Shown here in pieces: positions 1-8,512 of a DNA stretch of 38,347 nucleotides. The number at the start of each line of letters is the position of its first letter. Position 1 is the stretch's first letter. Under the pieces are notes generated by a model. The model ran no database searches. It had not been told where the DNA came from and was given only the letters and a program-made list of their open reading frames with translations. The position numbers and the translations under genes were made by a program. Source of the DNA: SXIZ01 sp040079795 (GTDB taxonomy: Bacteria > Pseudomonadota > Gammaproteobacteria > Methylococcales > Methylomonadaceae); the NCBI GenBank assembly GCA_040079795.1, contig JBEBJQ010000037.1, forward strand, positions 1 to 38,347, in the 5' to 3' direction.

Positions 1-330
1 GATTTCAGTCATAATAAGACCCGCCGCAATTTGTGCTAGCATCCTTATTTTGACGCCCAGACCTTTATAATCATCCATCAATCCGACGGCTACCAAAAGT
101 GTAGCAGCTTGCATATAAGCAATTTTATTGGGAAATTGCAGGTCTGTTATCAGTAGGGTTACGCCTACCGCTAAATAGATGGCTAGGCCTCCGATTAAAG
201 GTGTTGGTGTGTCATGTTGTTTTCTATGGCAGGGGGGGTCTGTTAAGCCTATTTTTACGGCTAACGGACATAATCCTAGAACAAAAGCCAATGTGACAAG
301 CAACGAAGGTAAAAAATGGCTGGCTAGCAT
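1..330 (-). CDS. wecA: WecA/MraY-family polyprenyl-phosphate sugar-1-phosphate transferase, 3' end missing
   Basis: The reverse strand reads an open frame from an ATG at 330 to the window edge, about 110 residues, so the C-terminal two thirds are missing. The visible part begins with a membrane helix (MLASHFLPSLLVTLAFVLG). It then has the family signature GLTDPP..RK.HDTPTPLIGG, two further hydrophobic helices, and the conserved acidic GLMDDYKGLG motif that binds Mg2+ and the sugar nucleotide. The family transfers a sugar-1-phosphate (GlcNAc-1-P in WecA) from UDP-sugar to undecaprenyl phosphate at the inner membrane, starting O-antigen, ECA or exopolysaccharide synthesis. The neighbour galE fits surface-glycan supply. 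Family membership is clear; WecA over other members (such as TagO/Rfe-like) is inference from the motif spelling. A 7-base G/C tract lies in the TDPP codons. Confidence 0.85.
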   Translation of the reverse strand, partial: MLASHFLPSLLVTLAFVLGLCPLAVKIGLTDPPCHRKQHDTPTPLIGGLAIYLAVGVTLLITDLQFPNKIAYMQAATLLVAVGLMDDYKGLGVKIRMLAQIAAGLIMTEI

Positions 331-378
331 AATTTCAATTGATGATCCATATAAATCATGTCGGATATAGACGGGACG

Positions 379-408
379 GTTCTAACACAACATAATTTGT
401 GTTAGAAC
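379..408. repeat. perfect 12-bp inverted repeat, 6-nt loop
   Basis: GTTCTAACACAA, a 6-base spacer, then its exact reverse complement, in the gap between galE and the wecA-like gene. It lies 49-78 bases upstream of the ATG at 330. No T-run follows on either strand, so a rho-independent terminator is unlikely. An operator or an RNA hairpin in the 5' leader are the alternatives. Confidence 0.6.
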
Positions 409-517
409 GATTGAGTATCTTTATGTAGGTTAAAGCACAAGTCTTATCTTACAATATCGCGGGGTTAATGGGGCTTCAAATAAAACCGCCAGTGCTAACA
501 TATAAACTAAAGGGCTG

Positions 518-1576
518 CTAACATGATGTGTAGCCTTGGGGATTGTTAATCTGCCAGCGCCAGGTGTCGGCAATCATATCTGCTAAGGATTTTTCAGCCC
601 GCCAATCCAGTGTTTGTTGTGCAAACAGTGCGTCAGCATAGCAAGCAGCCACATCGCCTGTTCTGCGTGGGGCAAGCGTATAGTTAACCGGTTTTCCGGT
701 AATCTGTTCAAAAGTTTTTAGCATTTGCAATACGCTATAACCGTTACCAGTCCCTAAGTTAAAAGCTTTGCAGCCGCCTGCTTGGTATAAGGTTTTATCC
801 AGCGCAGCTAAGGCTTTTAAATGTCCTTTGGCGAGGTCAACCACATGAATATAATCACGTACGCCGGTACCATCCTGGGTTGGGTAGTCATTACCATAGA
901 CTGATAATTGTTGTAATTTCCCTATTGCAACTTGGGTAATATAAGGCATGAGATTGTTTGGGATGCCATTTGGGTCTTCACCAATTAAACCACTAACATG
1001 CGCACCGATCGGATTAAAATAACGCAATAAGGCAATTTTCCAAGGATTTTGAGTATGGGTGGAAAGTTCATCTGCCGCAGAAAAATCCCGCAGAATATCT
1101 TCTATCATTAATTTCGAACGGCCATAGGGATTCGTTGCTGATAGCGGAAAATCCTCCGTAATCGGTACCGTGTGCGGATCACCATAAACCGTCGCCGAGG
1201 AACTGAATACCAGTTTTTTGACGTCAGCCTGAGCCATAACTTCGGCAAGCACCAGGGTGCCATAGACATTATTCTGATAGTATTTTGCAGGTTGTGCACA
1301 GGATTCCCCGACTGCTTTTAAACCGGCAAAATGAATCACTGCGTCGATGGCTTGCTCATTAAATGCTGCTTGCAGTGCAGGTTTATCGCAAATATCCAGT
1401 TGATAAAATTTAACTGTTTTGCCGGTTATTTTATTAATCCGCAGCAGCGATTCTGGCTTGCTGTTCGATAAATTATCAACGATAACGACTTGATAGCCGG
1501 CATTTAACAATTCAACACAGGTGTGGCTGCCGATATAGCCGGCACCGCCAGTTACTAAAATTGTGGTTGGTTGCAT
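518..1576 (-). CDS. galE: UDP-glucose 4-epimerase
   Basis: 352 residues, full length for GalE. It is a short-chain dehydrogenase/reductase (extended type). The N-terminal Rossmann NAD-binding motif is GGAGYIGSHT. The catalytic Ser lies in SSSATVYG and the Tyr/Lys pair in YGRSK. The C-terminal part carries the GalE-typical substrate-binding segments (RYFNPIGAH.SG.IGEDP, GTGVRDYIHVVDLA and FNLGTGNGYSVL). It interconverts UDP-glucose and UDP-galactose in the cytoplasm, feeding surface-polysaccharide synthesis and, where present, the Leloir pathway. No other gal gene is adjacent; the neighbour downstream on the same strand is a WecA-like glycan initiator, which fits a role in exopolysaccharide or LPS precursors. 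The start at 1576 gives a normal N-terminus. Confidence 0.96.
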   Translation of the reverse strand: MQPTTILVTGGAGYIGSHTCVELLNAGYQVVIVDNLSNSKPESLLRINKITGKTVKFYQLDICDKPALQAAFNEQAIDAVIHFAGLKAVGESCAQPAKYYQNNVYGTLVLAEVMAQADVKKLVFSSSATVYGDPHTVPITEDFPLSATNPYGRSKLMIEDILRDFSAADELSTHTQNPWKIALLRYFNPIGAHVSGLIGEDPNGIPNNLMPYITQVAIGKLQQLSVYGNDYPTQDGTGVRDYIHVVDLAKGHLKALAALDKTLYQAGGCKAFNLGTGNGYSVLQMLKTFEQITGKPVNYTLAPRRTGDVAACYADALFAQQTLDWRAEKSLADMIADTWRWQINNPQGYTSC

Positions 1577-1687
1577 CTTAAAAAATCCATGAGGGCAGGG
1601 TAAACATTATCTATCAGTGCTAAATCTTCTAATTTATTCAGGCCTTGGAAAACGTCGAAAGTTGTAATTAAGCATAAACTAACATCT

Positions 1688-2545
1688 TTAATTATCCAGC
1701 TTATTGCTTTTCATCTTTAATTTTAATAAATGCACGCGCCTGCTATCTGCGCGAATCACTTCAAAGCGCAAATTATCAACTTCAACGTGTTCGCCTTTTT
1801 TAGGCATATGTTGCAGTTCATGCAAGATAAAACCACCAATGGTATCGGCTGCCTCATCACTCAGATGCGTAGAAAAATAGGCATTGAATTCTTCAATGGG
1901 CGTCAACGCTTGGACAGTATATTCATGGTCATTTCGTTGACGAATATATATTTCATCATCGGAGTCATCATGCTCATCCTCAATTTCGCCAACAATTTGC
2001 TCTAACACATCTTCGATCGTAACCAATCCGGCAGTTGCACCGTATTCATCCACCACAATAGCCATATGGTTACGGTTAGATCGGAATTCTTTTAGTAATA
2101 CATTTAGCCGCTTACTTTCAGGTACAACGCTTGCCGGGCGCATAATATCTTCAACTTTTACAACTTTATGATCCAGCGCGTGGGTGAGTAAATCTTTAGC
2201 GAGCAAAATGCCGACTACTTTGCTGCGATCTTCGGCAATAACCGGAAACCGAGAATGGGCTGATTCAATGACCAAAGGAAAAATGCTTTCAAGATTATCA
2301 TCTTTAGAAACAACCACCATTTGTACCCGCGGGATCATAATATCCCTGACCCGCATTTCAGCAACCCTGAGCACACCTTCAATCATGGAAAGGGCATAAG
2401 AATCCAGCAAATGGTTCTCTTGCGCTTCCCTTAAAATGTCTAATAATTCTTCCTGGTCTTGAGGTTCACCGCTTAATAATTGACTTAATTTGCCAATCCA
2501 GCTTTTATGCGGTGAATGACTACTCGGAGGTTGATCGTCGTTCAT
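1688..2545 (-). CDS. corC: CorC/YbeX-type CBS-domain protein
   Basis: 285 residues, the short soluble CorC form without an N-terminal DUF21 membrane domain. A variable hydrophilic N-terminus (1-25) is followed by SGEPQDQEELLDILREAQ, typical of YbeX. A pair of CBS domains spans roughly 60-190 (VRDIMIPRVQM; VEDIMRPASVVPES; AIVVDEYGATAGLVTIEDVLEQIVGEIEDE), and a C-terminal CorC_HlyC domain spans about 200-280. The family is linked to Mg2+/Co2+ efflux and, as YbeX, to ribosome metabolism alongside YbeY. It sits 5 bases downstream of ybeY in the same orientation as phoH and miaB, so it is almost surely co-transcribed. In enterobacteria lnt follows this cluster; here lnt lies about 13 kb away. Confidence 0.94.
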   Translation of the reverse strand: MNDDQPPSSHSPHKSWIGKLSQLLSGEPQDQEELLDILREAQENHLLDSYALSMIEGVLRVAEMRVRDIMIPRVQMVVVSKDDNLESIFPLVIESAHSRFPVIAEDRSKVVGILLAKDLLTHALDHKVVKVEDIMRPASVVPESKRLNVLLKEFRSNRNHMAIVVDEYGATAGLVTIEDVLEQIVGEIEDEHDDSDDEIYIRQRNDHEYTVQALTPIEEFNAYFSTHLSDEAADTIGGFILHELQHMPKKGEHVEVDNLRFEVIRADSRRVHLLKLKMKSNKLDN

Positions 2546-2550
2546 TGAAT

Positions 2551-3006
2551 TTAGTGTTCCTCATAAGGGTTGTTAATGTGTAATTTTTTTAAGGCATTAA
2601 TTTCCAAGGCTTCCATTATGGTAGCCTCGGCTTCGTTGTTATGATCATAGCCCAATAAATGAAAAAGTCCATGGATTACAATATGCGCCCAATGCTGCTC
2701 CAACAGTTTATCTTGTGCCAATGCTTCCCGTTGAATGACCGGTGCACACACCACTAAATCTCCCAGTAAGTTTAATTCTACACCCGCAGAAGCTTCAAAG
2801 GGGAAACTTAAAATGTTGGTTGCACCGGTTTTATGCCGGTAAGTTTGGTTTAATTCGGTCATTTCAGGTTCATCGACAATGCGTATCACTACTTCTAACG
2901 GGCTTGATAAGTCGGATAAAGCCGTATCAAGCCAAAGTTGAAAAAGCGCAGTGCTAGGCAGTTCTTCAGCACTTGATGCAAGCTGAATATCCAGTAGGTG
3001 CATCAT
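2551..3006 (-). CDS. ybeY: endoribonuclease / rRNA maturation factor YbeY
   Basis: YbeY (UPF0054) is a metal-dependent endoribonuclease for 16S rRNA 3'-end maturation and 70S quality control. The zinc site is visible as HGLFHLLGYDH (H-x3-H-x5-H) near the C-terminus. Upstream are the family motifs IRIVDEPEM..LN..YR and TNILSFPFE. The frame is open from 3051, giving 166 residues and a 35-base overlap with phoH. Homologues begin close to the LDIQLA segment, so the paired ATGs at 3006/3003 are preferred here and leave a 10-base gap after phoH. No strong Shine-Dalgarno decides between them. It lies between phoH and corC, as in other gammaproteobacteria. Confidence 0.94.
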   Translation of the reverse strand: MMHLLDIQLASSAEELPSTALFQLWLDTALSDLSSPLEVVIRIVDEPEMTELNQTYRHKTGATNILSFPFEASAGVELNLLGDLVVCAPVIQREALAQDKLLEQHWAHIVIHGLFHLLGYDHNNEAEATIMEALEINALKKLHINNPYEEH

Positions 3007-3016
3007 TGGATGGGGC

Positions 3017-4003
3017 TTACTGAGCGAGTTGTTTTTGTTCATAGGCTTCATAAGCCGTTACGATGCGTTGAACTAAAGGATGCCGCACCACATCGCGGGC
3101 ATTAAAAAATGTAAAACTAATGCCATCGACGTCTTTTAATACCTCTAGCACATGGGTTAATCCTGATAGCTTGGCGGATGGTAAATCAACCTGGGTTATA
3201 TCGCCGGTAACTACAGCTGTTGAACCAAAACCAATGCGGGTTAAAAACATTTTAATTTGTTCGGTAGTGGTATTTTGGGCTTCATCCAGAATAATAAAGG
3301 CGTCGCTTAAAGTCCGGCCTCGCATAAAAGCAAGGGGAGCCACTTCAATAACGCCTTGCTCAAGCAGTTTTTCAACCCGTTCAAACCCCAGCATTTCATA
3401 TAATGCATCGTACAGGGGACGTAGATATGGGTCGACTTTTTGTGCCATATCTCCCGGTAAAAAACCTAGCTTTTCACCCGCTTCAACCGCTGGCCGCACG
3501 AGGATTATCCGGCTGACTTTTTCATTCTGTAACGCATCTACCGCACAGGCGACGGCCAGATAAGTTTTACCGGTACCGGCAGGGCCGACACCAAAATTGA
3601 TGTCATGCTGCATTATTTTGGTTAAATAATTCTGCTGATTAGCCCCGCGACCCCGGATCACGGCCTGTTTAGTTTTAATGAAAACTGTGTTATTGACGGT
3701 TGTGGCTTCCTGTTGGCTAACCAGTTCATCCAGCGAAGCATCTTGCATGGCTAGATGAATATGTTCAGGTGATAACCGTTGGGTGGCGGTAGATTCAAAT
3801 AATTGCTGCATAATCGTGCAGGCAGCATTTATGGTTTCACTGGCGCCAGTGACCGTAAATTGATTACCTCGATTGGCAATTTCGACCTTCAGGCGCTGCT
3901 CAATTTGGCGTAAATGACTGTTAAATTGCCCGGAAAAATTAGCTAGACGTTTGTTATCAGCAGGTTGCAGGACAATTTCCTGCGTAACTATTGGGGTAGT
4001 CAA
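3017..4003 (-). CDS. ybeZ: PhoH-like ATPase (YbeZ)
   Basis: 328 residues. The C-terminal two thirds form the PhoH P-loop domain, with Walker A GPAGTGKTYLAV, Walker B AFIILDEAQN, and the downstream TGDITQVDLP and GLTHVLEVL motifs. The N-terminal 110 residues are the KH-like region usual for YbeZ. YbeZ partners YbeY genetically and physically in RNA metabolism; its exact ATP-driven activity is not settled. The gene lies between miaB and ybeY on the same strand. A second PhoH-domain protein is encoded at 33071-34486, but that one has an N-terminal PIN domain, so the two are not simple duplicates. Confidence 0.95.
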   Translation of the reverse strand: MTTPIVTQEIVLQPADNKRLANFSGQFNSHLRQIEQRLKVEIANRGNQFTVTGASETINAACTIMQQLFESTATQRLSPEHIHLAMQDASLDELVSQQEATTVNNTVFIKTKQAVIRGRGANQQNYLTKIMQHDINFGVGPAGTGKTYLAVACAVDALQNEKVSRIILVRPAVEAGEKLGFLPGDMAQKVDPYLRPLYDALYEMLGFERVEKLLEQGVIEVAPLAFMRGRTLSDAFIILDEAQNTTTEQIKMFLTRIGFGSTAVVTGDITQVDLPSAKLSGLTHVLEVLKDVDGISFTFFNARDVVRHPLVQRIVTAYEAYEQKQLAQ

Positions 4004-4111
4004 AATATAAGAAATAGGTAATTAATGAGTTTTAAGTGTTAATAATAAAAAATGATTTGCTTGATATAGTGGCGATATCAACTTTGTCAAGTTACGCATA
4101 AAATCGTTATT

Positions 4112-5458
4112 TTATTTAATTGCAGTTAAAGGCGATTCTACCACTCGTCCGCGTAAAGAGTTGGGTTGTACATCGTTAATCATAACATCGACAAATTGCC
4201 CGATCAGTTTCGGATGTGCCGCAAAATTAACCACCCGGTTATTTTCTGTGCGTCCTGTCAGGTGCAACGGGTTTTTCTTGGAAATACCTTCAATAAGAAC
4301 GGGTTGTACGGTGCCTAACATTTGCTTGGAAAGCGCAAGGGTCATATCATTATTACGTGCTTTAAACCGTTGCAGACGCAGTTTTTTAGTTTCTTCCGGC
4401 ACGTCGTCAGGTAGATCTGCCGCAGGCGTACCTGGCCTGGCGCTATAAACAAAACTAAAGGACAAGTCGTAGCCTACTTCATCTAATAAGGACAAGGTTT
4501 CTTCAAATTCTGCTTCGGTTTCACCCGGAAAGCCGATAATAAAATCTGATGATAAACTAATCCCAGGACGAACCGCTTTTAATTTATTAATTTTCTCAAC
4601 ATATTGGGCACGCGTATGTCCGCGTTTCATCATGGCTAAAATATGGTCGCTGCCGCTTTGAACCGGTAAATGCAGATGGTTGACCAATTTAGGGATTTCA
4701 GCAAATGCCTCAATTAAAGTGTCACTAAACTCAAGCGGGTGGGAGGTTGTAAACCGAATGCGCTTAATGCCATCAATGGCAGCAACATAATGTAGCAATA
4801 ACGGAAAGTCGGCAATATCGCCATCTGGCATTTCACCACGGTAAGCGTTGACATTTTGTCCCAGCAAATTGACTTCACGAACGCCTTGCCCTGCCAGATG
4901 GGATATTTCGTTGAGTACATCCTGCAGGGGGCGGCTGATCTCTTCGCCACGGGTATAGGGCACAACACAAAAACTGCAATATTTACTACAGCCTTCCATG
5001 ATGGAAACAAATGCTTTAGGGCCTTCGGCGCGGGGTTCCGGCAGGACGTCAAATTTTTCAATTTCAGGGAAAGAGATATCCACCACAGGCTTTTGTTCAG
5101 TGCGGGCCTGATTTAACAAGTCCGGTAAGCGATGCAGGGTTTGCGGGCCAAACACGATATCTACAAATGGCGCACGCGTTTGGATGGCAGCACCTTCTTG
5201 GCTGGCAACACAGCCACCAACACCAATAATAACCTCAGGCCGTTTTTTTTTAAGTTTGCGCCAGCGACCTAAAGCAGAAAAGACTTTTTCTTGGGCTTTT
5301 TCTCGAATTGAACAGGTGTTTAATAATAAAACATCGGCTTCTTCCGGGTTCTCGGTAATAACCATGCCGTGAGAAGCTTGAAGTACATCCCGCATTTTGT
5401 CGGAATCGTATTCGTTCATTTGGCAACCGTTGGTTTGGATATAAAGTTTTTGGGTCAT
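4112..5458 (-). CDS. miaB: tRNA-2-methylthio-N6-dimethylallyladenosine synthase
   Basis: Radical-SAM methylthiotransferase that adds the 2-methylthio group to i6A37 of tRNAs reading UNN codons. The N-terminal UPF0004 domain has three cluster cysteines (NGCQMNEYDS, NTCSIREKAQEK, GVGGCVASQEG). The radical-SAM CxxxCxxC is CSKYCSFC, and the C-terminal region is a TRAM domain. The frame extends to a GTG at 5473 (453 residues), but homologues begin M-x-KLYIxT, so the ATG at 5458 (448 residues) is preferred. It is the first gene of the miaB-ybeZ-ybeY-corC run on the minus strand, about 110 bases from the next gene. Confidence 0.96.
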   Translation of the reverse strand: MTQKLYIQTNGCQMNEYDSDKMRDVLQASHGMVITENPEEADVLLLNTCSIREKAQEKVFSALGRWRKLKKKRPEVIIGVGGCVASQEGAAIQTRAPFVDIVFGPQTLHRLPDLLNQARTEQKPVVDISFPEIEKFDVLPEPRAEGPKAFVSIMEGCSKYCSFCVVPYTRGEEISRPLQDVLNEISHLAGQGVREVNLLGQNVNAYRGEMPDGDIADFPLLLHYVAAIDGIKRIRFTTSHPLEFSDTLIEAFAEIPKLVNHLHLPVQSGSDHILAMMKRGHTRAQYVEKINKLKAVRPGISLSSDFIIGFPGETEAEFEETLSLLDEVGYDLSFSFVYSARPGTPAADLPDDVPEETKKLRLQRFKARNNDMTLALSKQMLGTVQPVLIEGISKKNPLHLTGRTENNRVVNFAAHPKLIGQFVDVMINDVQPNSLRGRVVESPLTAIK

Positions 5459-5801
5459 ATCGAATAAAGGCACATCAGCGTAGAACTAAACATACTCGTA
5501 AAATGTTAAAGATTATTTGGTGTTCATTATAACCTGAATTTAAATGTGTCAAACAAATCGAAAGTAGCGCACGCAACATTTTGATTTCTATTTTATGTTT
5601 TTGGGCGCTTGAATTATCGATTAATGAATTTCTTGAGCAAGTGCTGTTCTAGTTGACCTTGTTGTTTTCAGCTTAGCCGGGATAATACCCGAACCATACT
5701 GAAAATTCTGAAGGTTTCATCGCTATGCCCGCCATGAGTTTATATTTTCGATAGGCTATGGAAAAAATTCATTTCAACGTTTAGCGTAGATATAGCCAAA
5801 A
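5459..5801. other. intergenic region, no gene recognised
   Basis: About 340 bases between the miaB start and the 3' end of the phytochelatin-synthase-like gene; both neighbours are on the minus strand. I see no convincing ORF, tRNA, terminator with a T-run, or long repeat. It should contain the miaB promoter, but I cannot point to a clear -35/-10 pair. Confidence 0.5.
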
Positions 5802-6578
5802 TTAACGTTTGAGTTTGAACCACAACAATCCACCGATTTCACCTGCTAATATACCTTGATCGTCAGGTGCAGGGCGGAGCAAAGCTTCCAGTAATTTATC
5901 CACCGGCGACCAGTATGGGGGATACCATTCCCGATCCACATCCATGATTAACACTTGTTGGCTATTGGGGTCATAAGCACCTATGGGGGAAATATGCGGA
6001 CCATCCCAGTCGCTGGTTAATACACCCTGATTAAAATAGGCAAGTACTAAATCATTTGCAGAGCGCTCATTTTCCGAGAGTACGCGTTTTAGCAGTTCGA
6101 GACCTTCTGAATTATTGGCTGGGCGAATAACTTCAAGCGTGTATCTTTTAAGCTTGTAGGAATCTAAACCAGCATTAACTAATGTAACCAGTTCATCAAA
6201 CTTGAGGCCATCACCGCCCTCTGCAACTCTATTAGCCCAATCACCTGTAAAAACAGTTTCCAATAACGCTGGTTGGGTAATTAAGGTTTGATTGGCATAT
6301 TTCGGTACGCCAAGGAGAAAGTTTAGGGCCATTGTTGTTGAGGCAAGGCCGCAGGCGCTGGAGGTTTGTTGTGGTATATAAAATTGACTTGAGCTCCAAT
6401 AATCCGGTGCAGGCGTTTGCCGCAAGAAAGTGGTTTGCTGAGTGATTGGTATTGCATAAGGCCCAAATTTGGACTGCTTGGCAAGTCCCCAGGCCGACTG
6501 AAAACAACATAAGCTTAAGCACAGTGCGGCAGTTGCAATAAAATGATATTTTCTACGGTTTTGAATCGGTGGTTTCAT
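5802..6578 (-). CDS. exported phytochelatin-synthase-family cysteine peptidase
   Basis: 258 residues. Residues 1 to about 32 form a signal peptide (basic start, hydrophobic ATAALCLSLCCF, then SAWG), so the mature protein should be periplasmic or secreted. The rest matches the phytochelatin synthase/papain-like fold. The catalytic Cys lies in SSACGLASTTMALNFLLG (Cys76), the His in GPHISPIGAYDP (His195) and the Asp in VLIMDVDREWYPPYWSP (Asp213), with the family's spacing and spelling. Prokaryotic members are short, lack the metal-sensing C-terminal domain, and mainly cleave the Gly from glutathione (or act on other gamma-Glu-Cys peptides) rather than polymerise it. No metal-resistance gene is adjacent. 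Family assignment is strong; substrate is inferred. Confidence 0.85.
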   Translation of the reverse strand: MKPPIQNRRKYHFIATAALCLSLCCFQSAWGLAKQSKFGPYAIPITQQTTFLRQTPAPDYWSSSQFYIPQQTSSACGLASTTMALNFLLGVPKYANQTLITQPALLETVFTGDWANRVAEGGDGLKFDELVTLVNAGLDSYKLKRYTLEVIRPANNSEGLELLKRVLSENERSANDLVLAYFNQGVLTSDWDGPHISPIGAYDPNSQQVLIMDVDREWYPPYWSPVDKLLEALLRPAPDDQGILAGEIGGLLWFKLKR

Positions 6579-6724
6579 GGCTGACCTTTTATGATTATCT
6601 GTCTAGTTCAAATAGTAAGCTGTAAAAACTTAATCGGTTGCTTTATGCGGCGCAACAATATGACGATTGAAACAAGTTAGACAAGTATAGTTGTGAAAGT
6701 AAATTTTTCAAATAAATCTGGCAA

Positions 6725-8116
6725 CTAGGCATGAATAGCTTGATTTATAACGTTCTGTAAACGTTCTTTATCTAATCGTTGATTGTCCACCTTTAGATAA
6801 GCAACACCTTCATTATAATGCAAGGTAACATCCTCAACACCTTGGATGGTAAGCATGGTATCTGCCAATTTATCAGCTTCCGATGTGCTTAATTTTTCCA
6901 GTGAAATAAGTAGGTTAGCCCAATAACGGGGTGGGTTCATGCGTATTGTCACCAATAGCCAACTGACGGCAGCAAGAATACAAAACAAAAATACTGCTTT
7001 TGCGCCCCATTGACCGTAACTCCATCCACCTACTGCGCCGCCAATAAAAGCCCCCAGGAACTGTGAAGTTGAATAAACCCCCATGGCCGTGCCTTTTAAA
7101 TCAGCTGGTGCGGTTTTGGAAATTAATGACGGCAAAGTAGCCTCTAGCAAATTAAAACCACAGAAAAATACGCCCAGAGAGATAATGAGGCCAGTCAGAT
7201 TAGTGTTGAATAACATCAAGCCTAAATCTGCGACAATTAAAGTTACTATAGCCCCCATAAAAACTGCTTTCATTTGGCGCTTTTTTTCCGCCAAAATGAT
7301 AAACGGAATCATGATGATGATGGCGCTTACCATGACCCCAAGATAAACTTTCCAGTGTTCTGCGGCTAATAAACCGGCATCGCGCATTAGCAAAGGCACC
7401 ACTACAAAGGTTGCGGTTAACAGTAAGTGTAAAACGAAAATGCCGTAATTTAAACGCAGTAAATCCGGATTTTTTAAGGCATAAGACATTTGTTCGGGCA
7501 TGACTTCAGCATCACGGTGCTTTTTAGACTTCGGCGGATCTGGTACGACCGTTATTATCGCTATAATGGCTAATACAGCTAACGCTGCCGTCACCCAAAA
7601 AATACCCTGCACCCCGACCCAACTGGCAATGATAGGCCCTATAGTGACTGCCACCCCAAAAGCCATCCCAATACTTGCGCCAATGGTTGCCATCGCCTTG
7701 GTACGATGCACCTCCTGGGTTAAATCCGCAGCCAAAGCCATAACCGCAGCTGCAATAGCACCACTGCCTTGCAACGCGCGTCCGGCCAATACGCCATAAA
7801 TCGTGGTTGACAGTGCTGCGACAATACTCCCGGCAATAAATAACAACAAACCGGCGATAATGATTTTTTTACGTCCAAAGCGATCTGACCATAAGCCAAA
7901 GGGTATTTGCAACACTGCTTGGGTTAAACCATAAATACTCACGGATAAACCAATTAAAAAGGGGGTTGAACCTTCAAGCTTTTCCGCAAACAGCGAGAGA
8001 ACGGGTAACATCATAAACAAGCCTAACATCCGTAGCGCATAGATACCGGCTAGCGCCAGGGTTGCGCGTCGCTCGTGGGGTGTCATCGGGCTGGTAATAT
8101 CTTGAATGGGGTTCAA
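6725..8116 (-). CDS. YajR-like MFS transporter with C-terminal YAM domain
   Basis: 12-TM major facilitator with motif A (DRFGRKK) after TM2 and the drug:H+ antiporter-like layout. After the last helix is a soluble 65-residue tail (LADTMLTIQGVEDVTLHYNEGVAYLKVD...) with the ferredoxin-like YAM domain seen in E. coli YajR, whose substrate is unknown. The frame is open up to 8149, but a TTG at 8116 is preceded by a perfect AAGGAG 7 bases away. That start (463 residues) is better supported than the upstream one. Another possible start is the ATG at 8086, just before PHERRATLALAGIYALR, where homologues begin. The gene stands alone, divergent from the secreted-protein gene at 8513. Confidence 0.88.
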   Translation of the reverse strand: MNPIQDITSPMTPHERRATLALAGIYALRMLGLFMMLPVLSLFAEKLEGSTPFLIGLSVSIYGLTQAVLQIPFGLWSDRFGRKKIIIAGLLLFIAGSIVAALSTTIYGVLAGRALQGSGAIAAAVMALAADLTQEVHRTKAMATIGASIGMAFGVAVTIGPIIASWVGVQGIFWVTAALAVLAIIAIITVVPDPPKSKKHRDAEVMPEQMSYALKNPDLLRLNYGIFVLHLLLTATFVVVPLLMRDAGLLAAEHWKVYLGVMVSAIIIMIPFIILAEKKRQMKAVFMGAIVTLIVADLGLMLFNTNLTGLIISLGVFFCGFNLLEATLPSLISKTAPADLKGTAMGVYSTSQFLGAFIGGAVGGWSYGQWGAKAVFLFCILAAVSWLLVTIRMNPPRYWANLLISLEKLSTSEADKLADTMLTIQGVEDVTLHYNEGVAYLKVDNQRLDKERLQNVINQAIHA

Positions 8117-8512
8117 ATTGCTGCTCCTTGTGCGATTAAAAAATACCAACGATTAACATTATTGTGTTGATTTACTAAAACTAATTTATTATAACAACAT
8201 CTATACACCCTGTGAAAACCCCTTAACCCCTGTTATCCGTTATTTGAGAGCCTAAGTATTTAAATTTATTTGAAAACTAACAATTTGGCAGCTTTGTACA
8301 TTATTTTTAGATTGAAAATTCGTTGATTTTAATTGCAGGTTTTTTGTTTTTAAAGATGCTCCTATATCAAATCAAGCGTCAGGTGTTTAATCATTTTCTG
8401 GGGTATTAATATTCTGTATTTAAGGTGTATTAAGTTACCAAGTTTATTATGGGTCGTTTGAAGCTATAACGTTAAATAGGTTTTTATATTCGTGAATTAG
8501 GGAAGGGGAAAA
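8117..8512. other. divergent intergenic region
   Basis: About 395 AT-rich bases between the YajR-like gene (minus) and the small secreted protein (plus). It must hold both promoters. I found no Pho box, CRP-type palindrome, long inverted repeat or RNA gene in it, and no sigma-70 pair with good spacing that I would defend. Confidence 0.4.

Noticed and set aside
379..408. Palindrome as the galE terminator
   Set aside because: It has no T-run on either side and lies more than 100 bases past the galE stop.
3120..3563. A 147-codon open frame on the plus strand inside the phoH gene
   Set aside because: It is antisense to the conserved ATPase domain, is Ser/Arg/Thr-rich like a shadow frame, and shows no ribosome site or motif.
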